Below, piece by piece: positions 1 through 9,900 of a DNA stretch of 64,000 nt; position 1 is the stretch's first letter, and every line of letters begins with the position of its first letter. The DNA is taken from positions 44,578-108,577 of the forward strand of contig CALSNM010000011.1 in NCBI GenBank assembly GCA_943787725.1, given 5' to 3'. Made by a program: the position numbers and the translations under genes. The notes under the pieces are model-generated. The model had not been told where the DNA came from and did not search any database. It was given only the letters and a program-made list of their open reading frames with translations. This DNA is from an uncultured Flavobacteriales bacterium (GTDB taxonomy: Bacteria > Bacteroidota > Bacteroidia > Flavobacteriales_D > Parvicellaceae).

Positions 1-599
1 GACCGAACTTTTTTCATTGTGAATTCATTGCGAACAACTTGGATTCTATTTTTCATTTTACTTTTTTGAATTTGATCAGTGAACTTGGTTCCAAGCACAT
101 GTATTTCAGCATCAAATGCCATTGCTAAATTAGAAACTGCTCCAATTATTTGTAAACTCTCTTTTGATAAATTTATCGGAGCAACAATTTTAGTTATTTT
201 ATTGGGTTTAACATTTTCTTGAACAATCATAAAGGGAACGGTGCAACTCGTAATAACTTTCAAAGCAAAACTTCCAAACACTTTTTGCATTCCTTTTGCG
301 CCATGTGTTCCCATAATTATTAAGCGAGAGTTGTTTTCTAAAGCTGTCTTTGCAATATCTTCAAAAATATTACCTATTTTAACAGTAGCTTTCACTTTTG
401 GGTCACCAACTTTTAAGTTAAGTCTTTTAATCGCTGCTTTAAAATTTTCAGAAGCTGAAGGAATCGCATTTTTATTCTTTACTATGTGAAGTAATATGAT
501 TGATGCTCCTGTTTGTCTCGCCATTTTTAAGGCATGAAATGCCGCAGAGTCTGCTACATTTGAAAAATCGTGAGGAACAATGTACGTTTTAGCACTCAT
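1..599 (-). CDS. Universal stress protein (UspA family), 3' end cut by window edge
   Basis: Read by hand from the complement strand: an open frame starts at the ATG at 599 (MSAKTYIVPHDFSNVADSAA) and runs off the left edge. The first Usp domain is complete: it opens with the beta strand and acidic residue of the ATP-binding fold (IVPHDFS) and has the nucleotide-binding loop MGTHGAKGMQKVFGS near residue 93, close to the family G-2x-G-8/9x-G-S/T pattern. It continues with IVAPINLSKES, which looks like the start of a second Usp domain, so this is probably a tandem-domain protein of about 270-280 residues. Such proteins are cytoplasmic and induced by stress or growth arrest; the partner is unknown. 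A promoter-like octet lies at 641-648. Confidence 0.85.
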   Translation of the reverse strand, partial: MSAKTYIVPHDFSNVADSAAFHALKMARQTGASIILLHIVKNKNAIPSASENFKAAIKRLNLKVGDPKVKATVKIGNIFEDIAKTALENNSRLIIMGTHGAKGMQKVFGSFALKVITSCTVPFMIVQENVKPNKITKIVAPINLSKESLQIIGAVSNLAMAFDAEIHVLGTKFTDQIQKSKMKNRIQVVRNEFTMKKVR

Positions 600-903
600 A
601 GTGGGATAGTTTTTCAAGAGTTAAAAAAAAAGTTATCAAACAAACCTACCCATAAAATAACGGAATTAATTTAGTTATCCCAATTAATTGTCAACAATAA
701 AATGTTTTTTTAAATAAGAAATTAACATTTATACCTTTTAGATACGAAGGTTTTAAGTAAAAGCGGTAAATTCGTTTTTAATATTAACTTGGTTAAATAG
801 TTTAATGATTTAGTCTTATCGGCTTTGTTGTAAAATAAAAGTGGAAAATGAATTTCAAGTTGCAAAAAACTGCAGATAGATATATTAAAATAAATAGTAA
901 GAG
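600..903. other. Divergent intergenic region between usp and ettA
   Basis: This 304-nt AT-rich gap separates two genes transcribed away from each other, so it must hold both promoters. Apart from the TAGGTTTG octet on the complement strand I see no clear promoter for ettA, no hairpin with a T tract, and no RNA gene. Confidence 0.6.
641..648 (-). promoter_or_regulatory. Candidate -7 element for the universal stress gene
   Basis: On the complement strand the bases read TAGGTTTG, an exact match to the Bacteroidota primary-sigma -7 consensus TAnnTTTG. Transcription from here would give an untranslated leader of roughly 35 nt before the ATG at 599. No TTG-type -33 element is seen at the expected spacing, so this rests on one octet in AT-rich DNA. 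Confidence 0.4.
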
Positions 904-2592
904 ATGTCCGATGATAAAAAAATAATTTTTTCTATGGTGAATGTGAACAAGCAAACACCTGAAGGGAAGCAAATTTTAAAGAATATTTACTTGTCATTTT
1001 ATTATGGAGCAAAAATTGGTATTCTAGGTTTAAATGGGTCCGGTAAATCCACTGTCATGCGTATTATTGCAGGTTTAGATGATAAATACCAAGGAGATGT
1101 TGTCTTTTCTGATGGATACAGTGTTGGGTATTTGCCGCAAGAACCAAAACTCGATGAGAGTAAGACGGTAAAAGAAATTGTCCAGGAAGGTGTTCAAGAA
1201 ACAGTTGATGTTTTGGCAGAGTATGAGGAGATAAATAATGGTTTCATGGATGAAGAAATCATGAATGATCCGGATAAAATGAATGCTTTAATTGAGAAAC
1301 AAGCGAAAGTTCAAGATAGAATAGATCAATTAAATGCTTGGGATTTGGATTCTAAATTAGATTTAGCAATGGATGCGCTAAGAACCCCAGATGGAGACTC
1401 TCCAATTACGAATCTTTCAGGGGGTGAAAAAAGACGAGTGGCTCTATGTCGTTTGCTTTTACAGGAGCCCGATATTTTGCTACTCGATGAGCCAACGAAC
1501 CATTTAGATGCTGAATCTGTTCATTGGTTAGAACAGCATTTAGGCCAATATAAAGGGACAGTTATTGCTGTAACACATGATAGGTATTTTCTAGATAACG
1601 TAGCTGGTTGGATTTTAGAATTAGATAGAGGCGAAGGTATTCCATATAAAGGAAATTATTCATCTTGGTTGGAACAAAAATCAGACAGGCTAGCAAAAGA
1701 AGAAAAGCAAGAAAGTAAACGGCAAAAAGCATTAAAGCGGGAGTTGGAATGGTCTCGAAAAGGAGCTAAAGGACGCCAAAGCAAAGGTAAGGCTCGTTTA
1801 AATAATTACGAAGCAATGCTTAGCGAAGATATAAAAGATAAAGAAGCAAGAATTGAAATCCCTATTCCAAATGGACCAAGACTGGGTAACGAGGTGATTG
1901 AAGCAATTGATGTTGCAAAAGGATACGATGATAGATTACTCTATGAAAGTTTGAATTTTAAATTACCTCCAGCAGGAATTGTAGGTGTTATTGGGCCAAA
2001 TGGTGCGGGTAAAACAACGTTGTTTAGAATGATAATGGGAGAGGAAACGCCGGATAAAGGCGAGTTTACGGTTGGCTCTACTGTAAAGATTGGGTATGTT
2101 GATCAAGCACACGCAGAACTGGATCCTAACAGCTCTGTGTATGATGTTGTTAGTGGAGGAAATGAAGTTATTGAAGTTGGAGGAAAAACGATTAATTCGC
2201 GCGCTTATGTTAGTCGATTTAATTTTAGCGGTTCTGATCAACAAAAGAAAGTTGGTGTGCTTTCAGGTGGTGAAAGAAATAGATTGCATTTAGCAATGAC
2301 ATTAAAAACAGAAGCCAATGTGCTTCTTCTGGATGAACCGACTAATGATATTGATATTAATACACTTAGAGCACTTGAGGAAGGTATAGAGAGTTTTGCA
2401 GGATGCGCAGTAGTAATATCTCACGACAGATGGTTTTTGGATAGAATTTGTACACATATTTTAGCTTTTGAGGGTGATTCATCAGTCTATTATTTCGAAG
2501 GGTCTTACAGTGAATATGAGGAAAATAGAAAGAAAAGATTAGGAGGAGATGTTGTTCCGACAAGAGTAAAGTACAAAAAGCTAGTTCGATAA
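904..2592 (+). CDS. ettA: Energy-dependent translational throttle protein EttA (ABC-F ATPase)
   Basis: A 562-residue soluble ABC-F protein with two ATPase domains and no membrane segments; E. coli EttA has 555 residues. Walker A loops are GLNGSGKST (residues 42-50) and GPNGAGKTT (364-372). Signature motifs LSGGEKRR and LSGGERNR are each followed by a Walker B (LLLDEPTNHLD, LLLDEPTNDID). The linker between the domains (about 245-320) is rich in Lys, Arg and Glu, as expected for the arm that enters the ribosomal E site. The family gates the first steps of elongation according to the ATP/ADP ratio. It is followed one base later by an S4-domain gene, so it probably heads a four-gene operon ending at the terminator at 3524-3560. 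Confidence 0.95.
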   Translation: MSDDKKIIFSMVNVNKQTPEGKQILKNIYLSFYYGAKIGILGLNGSGKSTVMRIIAGLDDKYQGDVVFSDGYSVGYLPQEPKLDESKTVKEIVQEGVQETVDVLAEYEEINNGFMDEEIMNDPDKMNALIEKQAKVQDRIDQLNAWDLDSKLDLAMDALRTPDGDSPITNLSGGEKRRVALCRLLLQEPDILLLDEPTNHLDAESVHWLEQHLGQYKGTVIAVTHDRYFLDNVAGWILELDRGEGIPYKGNYSSWLEQKSDRLAKEEKQESKRQKALKRELEWSRKGAKGRQSKGKARLNNYEAMLSEDIKDKEARIEIPIPNGPRLGNEVIEAIDVAKGYDDRLLYESLNFKLPPAGIVGVIGPNGAGKTTLFRMIMGEETPDKGEFTVGSTVKIGYVDQAHAELDPNSSVYDVVSGGNEVIEVGGKTINSRAYVSRFNFSGSDQQKKVGVLSGGERNRLHLAMTLKTEANVLLLDEPTNDIDINTLRALEEGIESFAGCAVVISHDRWFLDRICTHILAFEGDSSVYYFEGSYSEYEENRKKRLGGDVVPTRVKYKKLVR

Positions 2593-2593
2593 A

Positions 2594-2806
2594 ATGGAAG
2601 AATTTAAGCTAGAAAACCAAGAGTATATCCAACTTAATCAGTTGTTAAAGACTACCGGGCTTGTAGGTACTGGAGGAGAAGCAATGATTCGTATTTCAGA
2701 AGGAGAAGTTTTTTTAAATGGAACAATAGAAACGCAGAAAAGAAAAAAAATTAGAGTTGGTGATAAAGTGAAATATTTAGAGAACACAATATTAATAATC
2801 GGGTAA
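2594..2806 (+). CDS. Small S4-domain RNA-binding protein (YbcJ-like)
   Basis: A 70-residue protein that is almost entirely one S4 RNA-binding domain: the helical part holds LNQLLKTTGLVGTGGEAM, followed by GEVFLNGTIETQKRKKIRVGD, which carries the basic RNA-contact strand. Proteins of this size are grouped with E. coli YbcJ and presumably bind structured or ribosomal RNA. It starts one base after the ettA stop codon, implying co-transcription and probable translational coupling, which fits a ribosome-associated role. Its RNA target cannot be read from the sequence. Confidence 0.85.
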   Translation: MEEFKLENQEYIQLNQLLKTTGLVGTGGEAMIRISEGEVFLNGTIETQKRKKIRVGDKVKYLENTILIIG

Positions 2807-2819
2807 AAGAACAAAAATT

Positions 2820-3056
2820 ATGGATAATACAGTAAAAGTATTTACGGGAGGAGCAGTTACCGTTAATTTATTGCGAACAGAACTGGAAAGTATCGGGATT
2901 TATCCTATTGTTAAAAACTTAAGGCAATCCGGAGCATCAGCTGGTTTTCCGGGAGGCACTTCAACTTCGGTTGAACTATACATTAGTCAATCTGAAACAG
3001 AAAAGGCGGAAGTACTTATTGCAGATTTTAAACAAAGACAAGAAGATAATAAATAA
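2820..3056 (+). CDS. DUF2007-type small protein
   Basis: A 78-residue cytoplasmic protein resembling the DUF2007 family: an N-terminal strand (VKVFTGG), a helix with ELESIGI, a central PIVKNLRQSG stretch and a C-terminal helix with KAEVLIADFKQ. The family is often labelled 'putative signal transducing protein', but no biochemical role is firmly established and I assign none. It begins 13 nt after the S4 gene and ends 8 nt before the cyclophilin gene, so it belongs to the ettA operon. Confidence 0.7.
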   Translation: MDNTVKVFTGGAVTVNLLRTELESIGIYPIVKNLRQSGASAGFPGGTSTSVELYISQSETEKAEVLIADFKQRQEDNK

Positions 3057-3064
3057 TATAAAGA

Positions 3065-3502
3065 ATGAAGAACGCGATTATACATACGGAAAAAGGAGAT
3101 ATGAAAGTGGAATTTTACCACGAGGATGCTCCAAAAACAGTAGAGAATTTTATCTCTTTAAGTGAAAAAGGATTTTATAATGGATTAACATTTCATAGGG
3201 TATTACCTGACTTTGTTATTCAGGGAGGTTGCCCAGATGGAACCGGTGCAGGTGGACCTGGTTATAGCATTGATTGTGAATTAGCAGGAGGCAATCAATT
3301 TCATGATAGGGGTGTTTTGTCAATGGCGCACGCAGGCAGAAATACAGGAGGCTCCCAGTTTTTTATCTGTCACTCTCGTAACAATACATCTCATTTAGAT
3401 AGAAATCATACATGTTTTGGAAAAGTTGTTGAAGGGCTAGAAGTTATTGACGCTATTGCAGGTGGAGATTTAATTAACTCGATTGAAATAGTAGAAGCGT
3501 AG
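3065..3502 (+). CDS. Cyclophilin-type peptidyl-prolyl cis-trans isomerase
   Basis: A 145-residue single-domain cyclophilin without a signal peptide, therefore cytoplasmic. The catalytic and substrate-binding motifs are present: FHRV with the key Arg (about residue 46), QGG, and SMAHAGRNTGGSQFFI, where family members usually have SMA-N-TGGSQFFI. It ends with the C-terminal strand GLEVIDAIAGG. It catalyses isomerisation of peptide bonds preceding proline. It is the last gene of the ettA-S4-DUF2007 cluster and is followed 21 nt after its stop codon by an intrinsic terminator. Confidence 0.92.
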   Translation: MKNAIIHTEKGDMKVEFYHEDAPKTVENFISLSEKGFYNGLTFHRVLPDFVIQGGCPDGTGAGGPGYSIDCELAGGNQFHDRGVLSMAHAGRNTGGSQFFICHSRNNTSHLDRNHTCFGKVVEGLEVIDAIAGGDLINSIEIVEA

Positions 3503-3523
3503 TATTCATATCAATTAATTGCG

Positions 3524-3560
3524 AAGTCGCACTTATTTAATAAGGTGCGACTTTTTTCTT
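3524..3560 (+). terminator. Rho-independent terminator abutting the next start codon
   Basis: Nine-base-pair stem AAGTCGCAC (3524-3532) with GTGCGACTT (3545-3553) and a 12-nt AT loop, followed by TTTTCTT to 3560. It ends the ettA operon. The ATG of the downstream hydrolase begins at the very next base (3561), an unusual arrangement discussed in the findings. Confidence 0.85.
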
Positions 3561-4385
3561 ATGAAACGAACAGTAGTTTTAAAAACTGGTAGAGAAAAAG
3601 ATATCTTAATGGATGTCACATCTCTAAGTTCAGATTCTAAAGGAATCGTTATTTTTTGTCATGGCTACAAGGGTTATAAAGACTGGGGGGCTTGGAACCT
3701 AGTTGCAAATGAATTTGCTAGGAACGGCTATACCTTCATAAAGTTTAATTTCTCGCATAATGGAGGAACTATAGAAAATCCAATAGACTTTCCGGATTTG
3801 AAGGCATTTGGAAATAACACGTATGGTAAAGAGGTAGCTGATTTGAATGCTGTTATAGAATGGTCGAATAAAGAGTTTGAAGCGCCAATATATATTATTG
3901 GACATAGTAGAGGTGGAGGTATTGTGACATTGGTTGGCGCAGAAAACACGCTTGTTAGTAAGGTGATAAGTTGGGCTGCAGTTGCTGATTTCAAGGAAAG
4001 GTTTCCTATTGGTGAAAAACTTCAACAGTGGAAAGATAAAGGAGTTTATCATGTGGTGAATGGAAGAACCAAACAAAAAATGCCTCACTATTATTCTTTC
4101 TATGAAGATTTTATAAATAATGAAATAAACCTAACTATTTCTAAAGCAGCAAACGAAATACGTATTCCTCATTTGATTATTCATGGGGAGATGGATGAAG
4201 CTGTGTCGATAAAAGATGCATATAGGTTGCACTCATTCAACCCTAAGGCTGATTTAGAAATCATTTTAGAGACGAATCATACGTTTGGAAGCAAACACCC
4301 ATGGAAGGAATCTTTTCTCTCGCCAGCCCTAGGAGAAGTTGTTAATAAGACAATTAATTTTATTAGTTTACGTAACAAATTGTAA
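3561..4385 (+). CDS. Alpha/beta hydrolase (dienelactone-hydrolase-like)
   Basis: A 274-residue alpha/beta hydrolase. The oxyanion region is IVIFCHGYKGYKDWG, the nucleophile elbow is GHSRGG (Ser at about residue 118), the likely acid is the Asp in HGEMDEAVS, and the likely catalytic His lies in ETNHTFG. No signal peptide, so cytoplasmic; the substrate is unknown. A longer frame is open from a TTG at 3519, but those codons lie inside the terminator hairpin, so I take the ATG at 3561. It has no room for its own promoter downstream of the hairpin. Confidence 0.85.
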   Translation: MKRTVVLKTGREKDILMDVTSLSSDSKGIVIFCHGYKGYKDWGAWNLVANEFARNGYTFIKFNFSHNGGTIENPIDFPDLKAFGNNTYGKEVADLNAVIEWSNKEFEAPIYIIGHSRGGGIVTLVGAENTLVSKVISWAAVADFKERFPIGEKLQQWKDKGVYHVVNGRTKQKMPHYYSFYEDFINNEINLTISKAANEIRIPHLIIHGEMDEAVSIKDAYRLHSFNPKADLEIILETNHTFGSKHPWKESFLSPALGEVVNKTINFISLRNKL

Positions 4386-4429
4386 ATTTATTAGTTATGC
4401 GTTTGTCCAAAAAATTTTAAAAAAAATCA

Positions 4430-6946
4430 TTGCGAAGAATTTATAAAGTAATATTTCTTTTAACAAGTCTTTTATTGACTGAAACTATGTTTAGTCAGGC
4501 ATTGAGAGGTTTTGTGTATGATGAATTCAATCAGCCAATACCCTATGCTAATATTTATTTCAAATTTCAAGGTAACGGTACTGTTTCAGATTTGGGTGGA
4601 AAATATTATTATCAATTCTCCGATCCTGGAGTAATAGAGCTTGTTATTACCGCAGTTGGATACAATAACAAATCAATAAAAATTATTATTCCTGATAAAA
4701 ATGAGGTAGTTCAAAATATTTGGTTAGAAACAGATATTGAACAACTCAATGAAGTTTTGGTAAAATCAAAAAAAAGAGACCCTGCATACGAAATTATACA
4801 AGCATCTATTAAACAAAAAGATAGATGGAAAAAGCAATATGAGAGTTCGATATCAGAGGTTTATATAAAAGCAAAAGAGATTATTAGTGCCAAAGAAAAA
4901 AAACGAAGAAAGAAACTAGAGGAACAGGCTTTGATTGAAAAAGAAAGTCAAAAGGAGGACAATCCAGATGTGTTTTCGGAAGAAGAGACTAAGAGGCAAA
5001 AGGAAATTGATAAAATTGCCAGCAGCATGAACATGTTTGAATTACAGTTAACCAGACATTACAAATACCCAAATAAGGTTAAAGAGATTAGAAGTGCGCA
5101 TAAAAAATTTGGTAGTAGTTATGGTCTTTTTTTTAGTAATACTTCTGAGGCTGAATTTAATTTTTATTCTAATTTGATGTCGATAAGTGTTCTTAATGAT
5201 CAGCCCTTAATATCACCTTTACATATAACTTCTGTTTTAACCTATAAGTTCACCTTAGTAGAAACAACATTTTATAATGAACAAATGTTATATAAAATTA
5301 AAGTTACACCAAGGAAAAAAGGTAATGCTTCTTGGTCAGGTTATATATGGATTTTGGACAAAAAGTTTTGTATAATAAAAGTAGATTTGCATTTGAGTAA
5401 AGGTGGTTTAATTATTTATGATCAGTTTAATCTGAAACAAGAATATGGTTTTGAAACTGACTCAGTTCTTGTTTTGACCAAGCAAGATTTTGAGTATGAA
5501 TCAAAATCAGGTAATCGAAATTTTTCGGGAAGTACGACAGTTCGTTATTCGGATTATCAAATCAATCCAAATTTCGAGAAGAAGTTCTTTAATAATGAAA
5601 TAGCTTTAACAACTGAAGAAGCATATGAACGAGACTCTTCTTATTGGGGAAGCATTCGTCCTGAACCATTAACAAAGAAGGAGCAAAAATTCCAATTTGT
5701 AAAAGATAGTATATATGCCCATACACACTCTGAAGTTTATTTAGATTCTTTGGACTCTGTTTTTAATAGAGTTACCTTATTGGATCTTTTATGGGATGGC
5801 CTGGGTTTCTCTGACAGAAAAAACAAAAAATATTGGCAATTTTCATCTTTAGCAGGAACTATTGATCCTTTTGAAATAGGGGGGGTGAGGCTTGGCCCAA
5901 ATGCATCTGTATTTAAAAAGTGGAAAAACGAAAAAACATTATCCGCATTTGCGCAAGTAAATACAGGAATCAGAAATCCAGAATTAAAAGGAATGTTCGT
6001 ACTTGGATTTAGATATGATCCAAAGCATTTTGGAAGGCTTGATTTTTATATGGGAGATCAATATAATTTAATTGTTGAAAACGACGCGGTTTCCAACTTA
6101 CTGCAAAGAAAAAACTGGGTTCAAGAAAAGGACTTTACTGTCGGAATCTCTAGAGAGATAATTAACGGAGTTTATGGGGGAATGAGATTAAGGTATGCTC
6201 GGATAATTCCTATTACGAATTTAAATTTTAACCCAGAAGCTGACGATTGGTTTGCAGACAATGAACCAATCGAGTTTGACGCTTACAATAAAGCTGTAAT
6301 AAATACGAGTTTGACATTTGTTCCATTTCAGAAATACATGACAGAACCTAATCGAAAAGTTGTTTTGGGCAGTAAGTGGCCTTCGCTTTTTGGTTACTAT
6401 GAGAAAGGAATAGGGGGGCTATTGAATAGTGAGATAAACTATGATTATTTGGAAGCTGAAATTTCACAATCATTCAAACTGGGAACAATGGGAACATCTA
6501 ACTATAAAGTATTATTTGGTAAATACTTGAATGCACAAAAGATGTATTACACGGATTATGAAATTTACCCAAGAGGAGATCAATGGTTTTTCGCCTCTTT
6601 AATGGAGTCTATGCAAATTCAAGACACAACATTAACTGTAACGGATCAGCATTTTAGAGTGCATTATGCGCATCATTTTAATGGTGCAATTGTTAATTAC
6701 ATTCCTTTTGTGAAAAAACTTAGAATACATGCAGTTGCTGGAGCAAGCGCTCTATGGATAAAAGAATCCAACTACCGTTATGAGGAAGTATTTTTAGGAA
6801 TTGAAAGAACTTTTAAAATCCAACGTTCTCGCTTTAGATTTGGAATTTATTTTGTTGCTGCTGAATCTACAAATGCTACTATTTTTCCTCGAATTAAATT
6901 TGCTGTTAATCAATATTCCATAAGGGATCAGAGCTGGGGGTATTGA
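4430..6946 (+). CDS. DUF5686 / carboxypeptidase-regulatory-like domain outer-membrane protein
   Basis: An 838-residue protein. A signal peptide (RIYKVIFLLTSLLLTETMFSQ) is followed by a carboxypeptidase-regulatory-like beta sandwich at residues 25-105 (LRGFVYDEFNQPIPYANIY), a charged helical insert (about 110-190), and a long beta-rich C-terminal half typical of DUF5686, probably a barrel in the outer membrane. The only in-frame start between the upstream stop and the signal peptide is TTG at 4430; no ATG or GTG is available. The family is widespread in Bacteroidota and resembles TonB-dependent receptors in domain order but has no plug domain. Its function is not established. Confidence 0.85.
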   Translation: MRRIYKVIFLLTSLLLTETMFSQALRGFVYDEFNQPIPYANIYFKFQGNGTVSDLGGKYYYQFSDPGVIELVITAVGYNNKSIKIIIPDKNEVVQNIWLETDIEQLNEVLVKSKKRDPAYEIIQASIKQKDRWKKQYESSISEVYIKAKEIISAKEKKRRKKLEEQALIEKESQKEDNPDVFSEEETKRQKEIDKIASSMNMFELQLTRHYKYPNKVKEIRSAHKKFGSSYGLFFSNTSEAEFNFYSNLMSISVLNDQPLISPLHITSVLTYKFTLVETTFYNEQMLYKIKVTPRKKGNASWSGYIWILDKKFCIIKVDLHLSKGGLIIYDQFNLKQEYGFETDSVLVLTKQDFEYESKSGNRNFSGSTTVRYSDYQINPNFEKKFFNNEIALTTEEAYERDSSYWGSIRPEPLTKKEQKFQFVKDSIYAHTHSEVYLDSLDSVFNRVTLLDLLWDGLGFSDRKNKKYWQFSSLAGTIDPFEIGGVRLGPNASVFKKWKNEKTLSAFAQVNTGIRNPELKGMFVLGFRYDPKHFGRLDFYMGDQYNLIVENDAVSNLLQRKNWVQEKDFTVGISREIINGVYGGMRLRYARIIPITNLNFNPEADDWFADNEPIEFDAYNKAVINTSLTFVPFQKYMTEPNRKVVLGSKWPSLFGYYEKGIGGLLNSEINYDYLEAEISQSFKLGTMGTSNYKVLFGKYLNAQKMYYTDYEIYPRGDQWFFASLMESMQIQDTTLTVTDQHFRVHYAHHFNGAIVNYIPFVKKLRIHAVAGASALWIKESNYRYEEVFLGIERTFKIQRSRFRFGIYFVAAESTNATIFPRIKFAVNQYSIRDQSWGY

Positions 6947-6981
6947 TTTTCACAACTAATAAAGTCAAATTGTATGAAGCA

Positions 6982-9900
6982 TTAATTGAATTTAATTATT
7001 CTCTTTTGTATCTGTTTGTTACCAACATCAAGCTTAAGTATGTAAGATCCGTTTGCTTTGTCAATGATGTCGACTTCAAATAGCTTATTACCTTTTCCAT
7101 AAGTTTGATATATTAATCTACCGCACAAGTCATAAACGCTTAAAGTAATTTCTTTTTCAAATTCTCTATTTAAAACCACGTTAAATAAGCCGCCAGTAGG
7201 ATTTGGGAATACGTTTAATTGAATGTCAATGTGTTCCTCCAATCCAACAAAAGAGTTCACCAGAATATCAGTCAAAGTCGTTGTACATCCATTTAAATCT
7301 GTAATTGTTACCGAATACAAACCGCCAACCAAACTGTTTATATTTTGAGAACTCGAAGAAAATCCGCCAGGTCCTGTCCAAGAATATGTATAAGTAGGAG
7401 ATCCGCCAGAAACCGTTAGACTAATTGCTCCGTCATTTCCAGAAATCTCATCTGTTACAGATGATGCTCCACTTAAAACCAATGGGTCAGTTATTGATCC
7501 ATTTACTTCTCCGGAACATCCATTGGCATCTATTATTGAAATTGTATAAGGACCAGCTACTAAACCAGAAAATATATTCATAGATTGGGTTGTTGTTCCA
7601 CCGTCTATACTATATAGGAAAGGAGCAGTTCCGTTTGTGGTTAAAACCTCAATGGATCCGTCAGTAAGTCCGTTACAAGAAATGTTGGTTACTTGCGCAC
7701 TTCCTGTAGATCCCCGTTCCCCATCGGCAATAGTTACGTTTTCTGTTGTTATGACAGTTGTTAGCGTCAGCTAACTTCTACGCAGTAAGTGTTCGACAGC
7801 TAATCCGCTAAAAATTTCACTCGTTTGAAAGGTAGCTCCACAGTCAATTGAATATTGGTATGGAGAGGTTCCTCCAGAGGTAAGAAAAGTAATTTGTCCC
7901 ATCTGTTGTATTCTGACAGGTTTGATCAATTGAAGAAACTCCGGTTACCAAAAGAGCGGGTTCAGTTATATTTAGGTTAATCGTATTAGCACAAGATGAG
8001 TTGTCAATTACAGTAACTGTAAAACTACCAGCAGATAATCCAGAAAATGTTTCAGATGCTTGTGGTCCGCTTCCTATGTCGTAAGTGAATGGTCCATTTC
8101 CACCGCTAACAGTTATTACAGCAGTACCAGAAGGCGTCGCCGTTGCAAAGTAAATTCGTATGCGCTTCCGTAACAGTTCCAGTGCATGGAGATGCAAGGC
8201 AGAAGTTGCTTGTGTCTGAAGCGTAACTTAGAGTTGTCATCTGCGCTAAAACTGCTCCAGAACTATCTGTTAAAACCCAATCTCCGTCGATTGCACAATT
8301 TGAGGATATACCATCCATGCCATCTCCATAATCATCGTACATAATAATGTCATAACATCCATAGGCTAAACAAAGGTTTTCCGTAATTACTGTCTCATTT
8401 CCATAAGCTCCAGCATCTCCTGCGCCTGCCCCTTGTGCACCTCCTGGAGGAATGCCTGTCGAATTTCCGCCAGAAGCTACAACTGTAGTTGATCCCGCAT
8501 TTACAATTTCCCAATATGTTTCATACCCCCAACAGTCTGTACTGATTGTTAAATTAGCGGGAACACCACCAATTGTGGCATTAAAATTAACTAATGCTGC
8601 ATCGTTAGCAGGGTTTGTGTCGGCTGTTCCATTTGGATTGGAGCTAGTTGCATTAAATACATGAGGTCCAGCTGTAACTGTCATGTTCGGAAGTGTTATT
8701 GTTTCGCTCGCATTCGAAACTAAATTACCTGTCCAAGAATAAGTCAAATTGGTTCCCCCGTCAACGTTATATAATATAGTTGCAGATGTTAAAGCATTCA
8801 TTCCAGCATTTTTTAATGTCACAACTGGGTCAAAATTGTCTCCACATAACTCTGCAGTCGGAGATGCAATTCCTTGGATACTTGCATCGTCAACCGTTGT
8901 AACGGCGTTTGGATCCCATCCATCATTGATTATAGTTGTTCCACCGCAAGATACAGGGTCTAAATAATCCCCTATACCAAGGCCCCAGGAAACTCCTAAA
9001 CGACCATAATAGTCGTATCCATTCGCTGATGTTCCTTGGCAAGCAGCAGATCCCCCATACAATTGTCCAATGATTCTTCCATTTTGATCAAATAACGGAG
9101 ATCCTGAAGAACCAGGTTCTGTAACTCCTTCATCCCATGCATCCATGTACCAAACCGCAGCTCCGGCGGCATTTGCATGGTGAATATTGTCTGCTCCACC
9201 ATTTTCATAGGCACGACAAATTTTCTTTATATCACCTGAAGGATGATGAATTCCAGTTACTGCGTTCACTGCACTTTCTGTATCATCGTTGCTCCATCCT
9301 GCATAGAATAGATTCCAGTTGGTGGCATCTGTAACAGTCATGTTGTCCATTAATAGTAGCGCATGATCAGCTTGCGTTCCGCTAACGAGAATTGTCGCTC
9401 CATTCACAGTAGTTTGATCATAATTAGATGCATTATTAAAAGATGTTGGTGTATTTGCTGTAGTTGCGCATGACATTCCTGCATTTCCTTCAGGAACATC
9501 CCAATTGAAGCGGAATAACCAGTTTCCTGTTCCACCACCTAAACAGTGATTAGCTGTTAAGAAATAAGGTGTTCCATCATTACAAGAGTTATTGATTAAT
9601 GCTCCAGTACAAATTCCACTTCCGTTTGTAACAATCATTGCAACAGAACGAATTTGATCATCCCATGCACTCAATCCTCCAACGTAAGGGTCCACTGGAC
9701 AGCGCGCATCATAGTTACAATCGCCTGAACTATTCAATGCTTTCTCAAGGCTCTTTTGAATGATGTTCAAACTTCTATATCCATGTGTTACACCATTGAT
9801 TGTGAATTCACCTTGGCCCTTAACTGCAGCGGGCTCGAAATACTCTACTACAATATGATCGCCATGGACTAAATCTGTGCCTAGTTCACCACTTGGGTGA

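Noticed and set aside
8452..9334. Plus-strand open frames inside the protease gene
   Set aside because: They mirror the high-complexity coding strand, lack starts with plausible signals and match no protein pattern; they are shadows.
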